Positions 60,988-64,000 of a stretch of 64,000 bases of DNA are shown one piece after another. The first letter of the stretch is position 1; each line of letters starts with the position of its first letter. A program made the translations under genes and the position numbers. The stretch is taken from contig NZ_LDWR01000027.1 in NCBI RefSeq assembly GCF_001039005.1, positions 1 to 64,000 on the forward strand, read 5' to 3'. The stretch comes from Burkholderia cepacia. GTDB taxonomy: Bacteria; Pseudomonadota; Gammaproteobacteria; Burkholderiales; Burkholderiaceae. The notes below the pieces were generated by a model. It saw nothing but the letters and a program-made list of their open reading frames with translations. It searched no databases and had not been told where the DNA came from.

Positions 60988-62313
60988 ATGGAACCGATCA
61001 AAGTTGGCCTGTTGGGCTTCGGCACGGTGGGCAGCGGCACCTTCACGGTGCTGCGCCGCAACCAGGAAGAAATCAAGCGACGCGCGGGGCGCGGCATCGA
61101 GGTGACGCGCATTGCCGTGCGCAACCCGGCCAAGGCGCAGGCTGCGCTCGGCGTCGCCGGCACCGTTGAGATCACCGACGATTTCAATTCGGTCGTCGAC
61201 GATCCGTCGATCTCGATCATTGCCGAGATGATCGGCGGCACGGGCATCGCGCGCGAGCTCGTGCTGCGCGCGATCGCGAACGGCAAGCATGTCGTGACGG
61301 CGAACAAGGCGCTGCTTGCGGTGCACGGCACCGAGATCTTCGAGGCCGCGCGCGAGCAGGGCGTGATGGTCGCGTTCGAGGCGGCCGTCGCCGGCGGCAT
61401 CCCGATCATCAAGGCGCTGCGCGAAGGCCTGACCGCGAACCGCATCCAGTACATCGCGGGCATCATCAACGGCACGACCAACTACATCCTGTCGGAAATG
61501 CGCGACCGCGGGCTCGACTTCGCGACGGCGCTGAAGGCCGCACAGGAGCTCGGCTATGCGGAAGCCGATCCGACCTTCGACATCGAAGGCGTCGACGCCG
61601 CGCACAAGGCGACGATCATGAGCGCGATCGCGTTCGGCGTGCCGGTGCAGTTCGACCGCGCGTATGTCGAGGGCATCAGCAAGCTCGACGCGACCGACAT
61701 TCGTTACGCGGAAGAGCTCGGCTACCGGATCAAGCTGCTCGGCATCGCGCGCCGCGCCGAAAACGGCATCGAACTGCGCGTGCATCCGACGCTGATCCCC
61801 GAGAAGCGCCTGCTCGCGAACGTCGAAGGCGCGATGAACGCGGTCGTCGTGCACGGCGACGCGGTCGGCACGACGCTGTACTACGGCAAGGGCGCGGGCG
61901 CGGAGCCGACCGCGTCGGCCGTGGTCGCGGATCTCGTCGACGTCACGCGCCTGCACACGGCCGATCCCGAGCATCGCGTGCCGCATCTCGCGTTCCAGCC
62001 CGACAGCTTGTCGAACACGCCGATTCTGCCGATCGAGGAAATCACGAGCGGCTACTACCTGCGCCTGCGGGTGGCCGACCAGACCGGCGTGCTGGCCGCC
62101 ATCACGCGCATCCTCGCCGAATCGGGCATCTCGATCGACGCGCTGCTGCAGAAGGAATCGGAGCAGGTCGACGGCGCGAACGGCGAGACCGACATCATCC
62201 TGATCACGCACGAGACGATCGAGAAGAACGTCAACGCGGCGATCGCGCAGATCGAAAGCCTCGCGACGGTCGTCTCGAAGGTGACGAAGCTGCGCATGGA
62301 AGCGCTGAACTGA
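60988..62313 (+). CDS. hom: Homoserine dehydrogenase
   Basis: This 441-residue enzyme reduces aspartate semialdehyde to homoserine. It has the NAD(P) site LLGFGTVGSG, the catalytic GTTNYILSEM and AELGYAEADPTFDIEGVDAAHK-type motif, and a C-terminal ACT domain (YYLRLRVADQTGVLAAITRILAESG) for threonine feedback. The ATG at 60988 matches the family start; an ATG at 60949 has a better ribosome site (GCAGGACC) and would add 13 residues. Confidence 0.95.
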   Translation: MEPIKVGLLGFGTVGSGTFTVLRRNQEEIKRRAGRGIEVTRIAVRNPAKAQAALGVAGTVEITDDFNSVVDDPSISIIAEMIGGTGIARELVLRAIANGKHVVTANKALLAVHGTEIFEAAREQGVMVAFEAAVAGGIPIIKALREGLTANRIQYIAGIINGTTNYILSEMRDRGLDFATALKAAQELGYAEADPTFDIEGVDAAHKATIMSAIAFGVPVQFDRAYVEGISKLDATDIRYAEELGYRIKLLGIARRAENGIELRVHPTLIPEKRLLANVEGAMNAVVVHGDAVGTTLYYGKGAGAEPTASAVVADLVDVTRLHTADPEHRVPHLAFQPDSLSNTPILPIEEITSGYYLRLRVADQTGVLAAITRILAESGISIDALLQKESEQVDGANGETDIILITHETIEKNVNAAIAQIESLATVVSKVTKLRMEALN

Positions 62314-62325
62314 GCTGAGGACGAC

Positions 62326-63777
62326 ATGAACTACATCTCCACGCGCGGCGCCGGCATCGGCGAGCGCCACACGTTCTCCGACATCCTGCTCGGCGGTCTG
62401 GCGAAGGACGGCGGGCTCTACCTGCCGGCCGAGTACCCGAAGGTGTCCGCCGACGAGCTCGCGCGCTGGCGCACGCTGCCGTATGCGGATCTCGCGTTCG
62501 AGATCCTGTCGAAGTTCAGCGACGACATTGCGGCCGACGACCTGCGCGCGCTTACGCGCCGCACGTACACGGCCGACGTGTACAGCAACACGCGCCACGG
62601 CGAGAACGCGTCCGACATCACGCCGCTGAAGACGCTCGGCGCCGAGAACGGGGCGGCGCTGTCGCTGCTCGAACTGTCGAACGGCCCGACGCTCGCGTTC
62701 AAGGACATGGCGATGCAGCTGCTCGGCAACCTGTTCGAGTACACGCTCGCGAAGCAGGGCAAGGCGCTGAACATCCTCGGCGCGACGTCGGGCGACACGG
62801 GCAGCGCGGCTGAATACGCGATGCGCGGCAAGGTCGGCGTGCGCGTGTTCATGCTGTCGCCGCACAAGAAGATGAGCGCGTTCCAGACGGCGCAGATGTT
62901 CAGCCTGCAGGATCCGAACATCTTCAACCTCGCGGTCGAAGGCGTGTTCGATGACTGCCAGGACATCGTGAAGGCCGTGTCGAACGATCACGCATTCAAG
63001 GCACAGCAGAAGATTGGCACGGTCAACTCGATCAACTGGGCGCGCGTCGTCGCGCAGGTCGTGTACTACTTCAAGGGCTACTTCGCGGCGACGCAGTCCA
63101 ACGACGAGCGCGTGTCGTTCACGGTGCCGTCGGGCAACTTCGGCAACGTCTGTGCGGGCCACATCGCGCGGATGATGGGGCTGCCGATCGCGAAGCTCGT
63201 GGTCGCGACCAACGAGAACGACGTGCTCGACGAGTTCTTCCGCACGGGCGCGTATCGCGTGCGCAGCGCCGAGAACACGTATCACACGAGCAGCCCGAGC
63301 ATGGACATCTCGAAGGCATCGAACTTCGAGCGCTTCGTGTTCGACCTGCTCGGCCGCGATCCGGCGCGCGTGATGCAACTGTTCCGCGATGTCGAGGAGA
63401 AGGGCGGCTTCGATCTCGTGGCGAGCGGCGATTTCGCGCGCGTCGCCGAGTTCGGCTTCGTGTCGGGCCGCAGCAGCCACACGGACCGCATCGCGACGAT
63501 CCGCGACGTGTTCTCGCGCTACAACACCACGATCGATACGCATACGGCCGACGGCGTGAAGGTCGCACGCGAGCATCTCGACGCGGGCGTGCCGATGGTC
63601 GTGCTCGAGACGGCCCAGCCGATCAAGTTCGGCGAGACGATCCGCGAAGCGCTCGATCGCGAACCCGAGCGTCCGGCTGCATTCGACGGGCTCGAGGCGC
63701 TGCCGCAGCGCTTCGAGGTCGTGAAGGCCGACGCGCAGCAGGTGAAGGACTTCATCGCCGCGCATACGGGCGAGTGA
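62326..63777 (+). CDS. thrC: Threonine synthase
   Basis: This 483-residue PLP enzyme converts phosphohomoserine to threonine. The N-terminal TRGAGIGERHTFSDILLGGLAKDGGLYLP, PLP Lys in TLAFKDMAMQLLG and phosphate-binding GATSGDTGSAAEYA are intact. It starts 12 bases after hom. No thrB homologue lies in the window, so homoserine kinase is encoded elsewhere. Confidence 0.96.
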   Translation: MNYISTRGAGIGERHTFSDILLGGLAKDGGLYLPAEYPKVSADELARWRTLPYADLAFEILSKFSDDIAADDLRALTRRTYTADVYSNTRHGENASDITPLKTLGAENGAALSLLELSNGPTLAFKDMAMQLLGNLFEYTLAKQGKALNILGATSGDTGSAAEYAMRGKVGVRVFMLSPHKKMSAFQTAQMFSLQDPNIFNLAVEGVFDDCQDIVKAVSNDHAFKAQQKIGTVNSINWARVVAQVVYYFKGYFAATQSNDERVSFTVPSGNFGNVCAGHIARMMGLPIAKLVVATNENDVLDEFFRTGAYRVRSAENTYHTSSPSMDISKASNFERFVFDLLGRDPARVMQLFRDVEEKGGFDLVASGDFARVAEFGFVSGRSSHTDRIATIRDVFSRYNTTIDTHTADGVKVAREHLDAGVPMVVLETAQPIKFGETIREALDREPERPAAFDGLEALPQRFEVVKADAQQVKDFIAAHTGE

Positions 63778-64000
63778 CGCACGGCCGGGCCGCAGGCCCG
63801 GCTGCGCAGCACGGCCGGAATGCCGATTCGTCGAACGGATCGGGGTTCCGGCTGTTTCATTTGGTGGCGCATGTGTTCGACACCCACCGCACCTCGCGCG
63901 AAACAAGTGCCAGTACCCCGCGTTCGCGCCGATCACAGTTTCCGCATGTCCGCCATATCGCGCGCCCGCGCGACGGCGTCGCTACAATGACGTATTGAAT
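63778..64000 (+). other. Intergenic end of window after thrC
   Basis: A hairpin GCCGGGCC/GGCCCGGC (63784-63802) follows the thrC stop but lacks a T-run. A TACAAT -10-like box near 63984 suggests a promoter for a gene beyond the window. No coding region is supported here. Confidence 0.45.

Noticed and set aside
60970..63936. 988-residue open frame antisense to hom and thrC
   Set aside because: Long antisense frames are common in GC-rich DNA; this one is Arg/His/Asp-rich without motifs, while the plus strand encodes two textbook enzymes.

Overview
The window is GC-rich beta-proteobacterial DNA. Gene content, gene order and protein character point to chromosome 1 of a Burkholderia, most likely a member of the B. 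cepacia complex. This is a judgement from recognised families and synteny; no database search was run. It falls into two parts: the right-hand part of a P2-like contractile-tail element (about 1-18560) and ordinary core chromosome (about 18680-64000). No tRNA, rRNA or CRISPR array was found.

Element, 1-10400. A late operon runs on the plus strand: tail fibre (cut by the window edge), fibre assembly protein, sheath (FI), tube (FII), gpE with a probable frameshifted gpE+E', tape measure (T), U, X and D. A lysis cassette of holin, lysozyme, Rz and an embedded Rz1 follows directly. Intrinsic terminators lie after the fibre assembly gene, after the tube gene and after D. The order fibre-G-FI-FII-E-T-U-X-D-lysis resembles R-type pyocins as well as P2-like phages. 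No capsid gene is visible, so the window alone cannot separate prophage from tailocin.

Element cargo, 10400-18560. A D12-class adenine methylase is followed, on the minus strand, by a compact type VI secretion (T6SS) style module: PAAR spike, DUF4123 chaperone, an unknown protein, a Tox-REase-5 nuclease toxin and an Imm52 immunity protein. Upstream of it is an unknown gene with a sigma-70 promoter directly abutting a near-consensus LexA (SOS) box. Then come a DUF2946 protein, an outer-membrane barrel and a Tat-type TlpA thioredoxin, and finally a P4-type tyrosine integrase with inverted repeats at its start.

Core, 18680-44200. This holds a Dabb protein and hotdog thioesterase pair, an esterase, a GNAT acetyltransferase, an NRDE protein, and YgfZ divergent from mltG-tmk-holB-tatD. 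Next are an ankyrin protein and a Rap1a/Tai-type immunity protein, an MscS channel, an OLD-like ATPase, a glycosyltransferase, small envelope proteins, asparaginase and the potassium-binding protein Kbp. The glyoxylate-to-glycerate genes gcl-hyi-glxR lie divergent from a LysR regulator, followed by an ECF sigma/anti-sigma pair and the rpsF-priB-rpsR-rplI operon with a likely S6:S18-binding leader.

Core, 44200-64000. This holds dnaB, a DUF47-pit phosphate transport pair, an NlpC/P60 lipoprotein, PIN-PhoH and a Bcp peroxiredoxin. A seven-gene minus-strand operon for 4-amino-4-deoxy-L-arabinose (Ara4N) modification of lipid A follows: arnT, an arnE-like gene, arnB, arnC, arnA as two separate genes, and arnD. 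The window ends with a Mth938-like protein divergent from alaA-hom-thrC (alanine and threonine synthesis). Two intergenic segments (about 50856-51026 minus, about 35788-35902 plus) look like small RNA genes.
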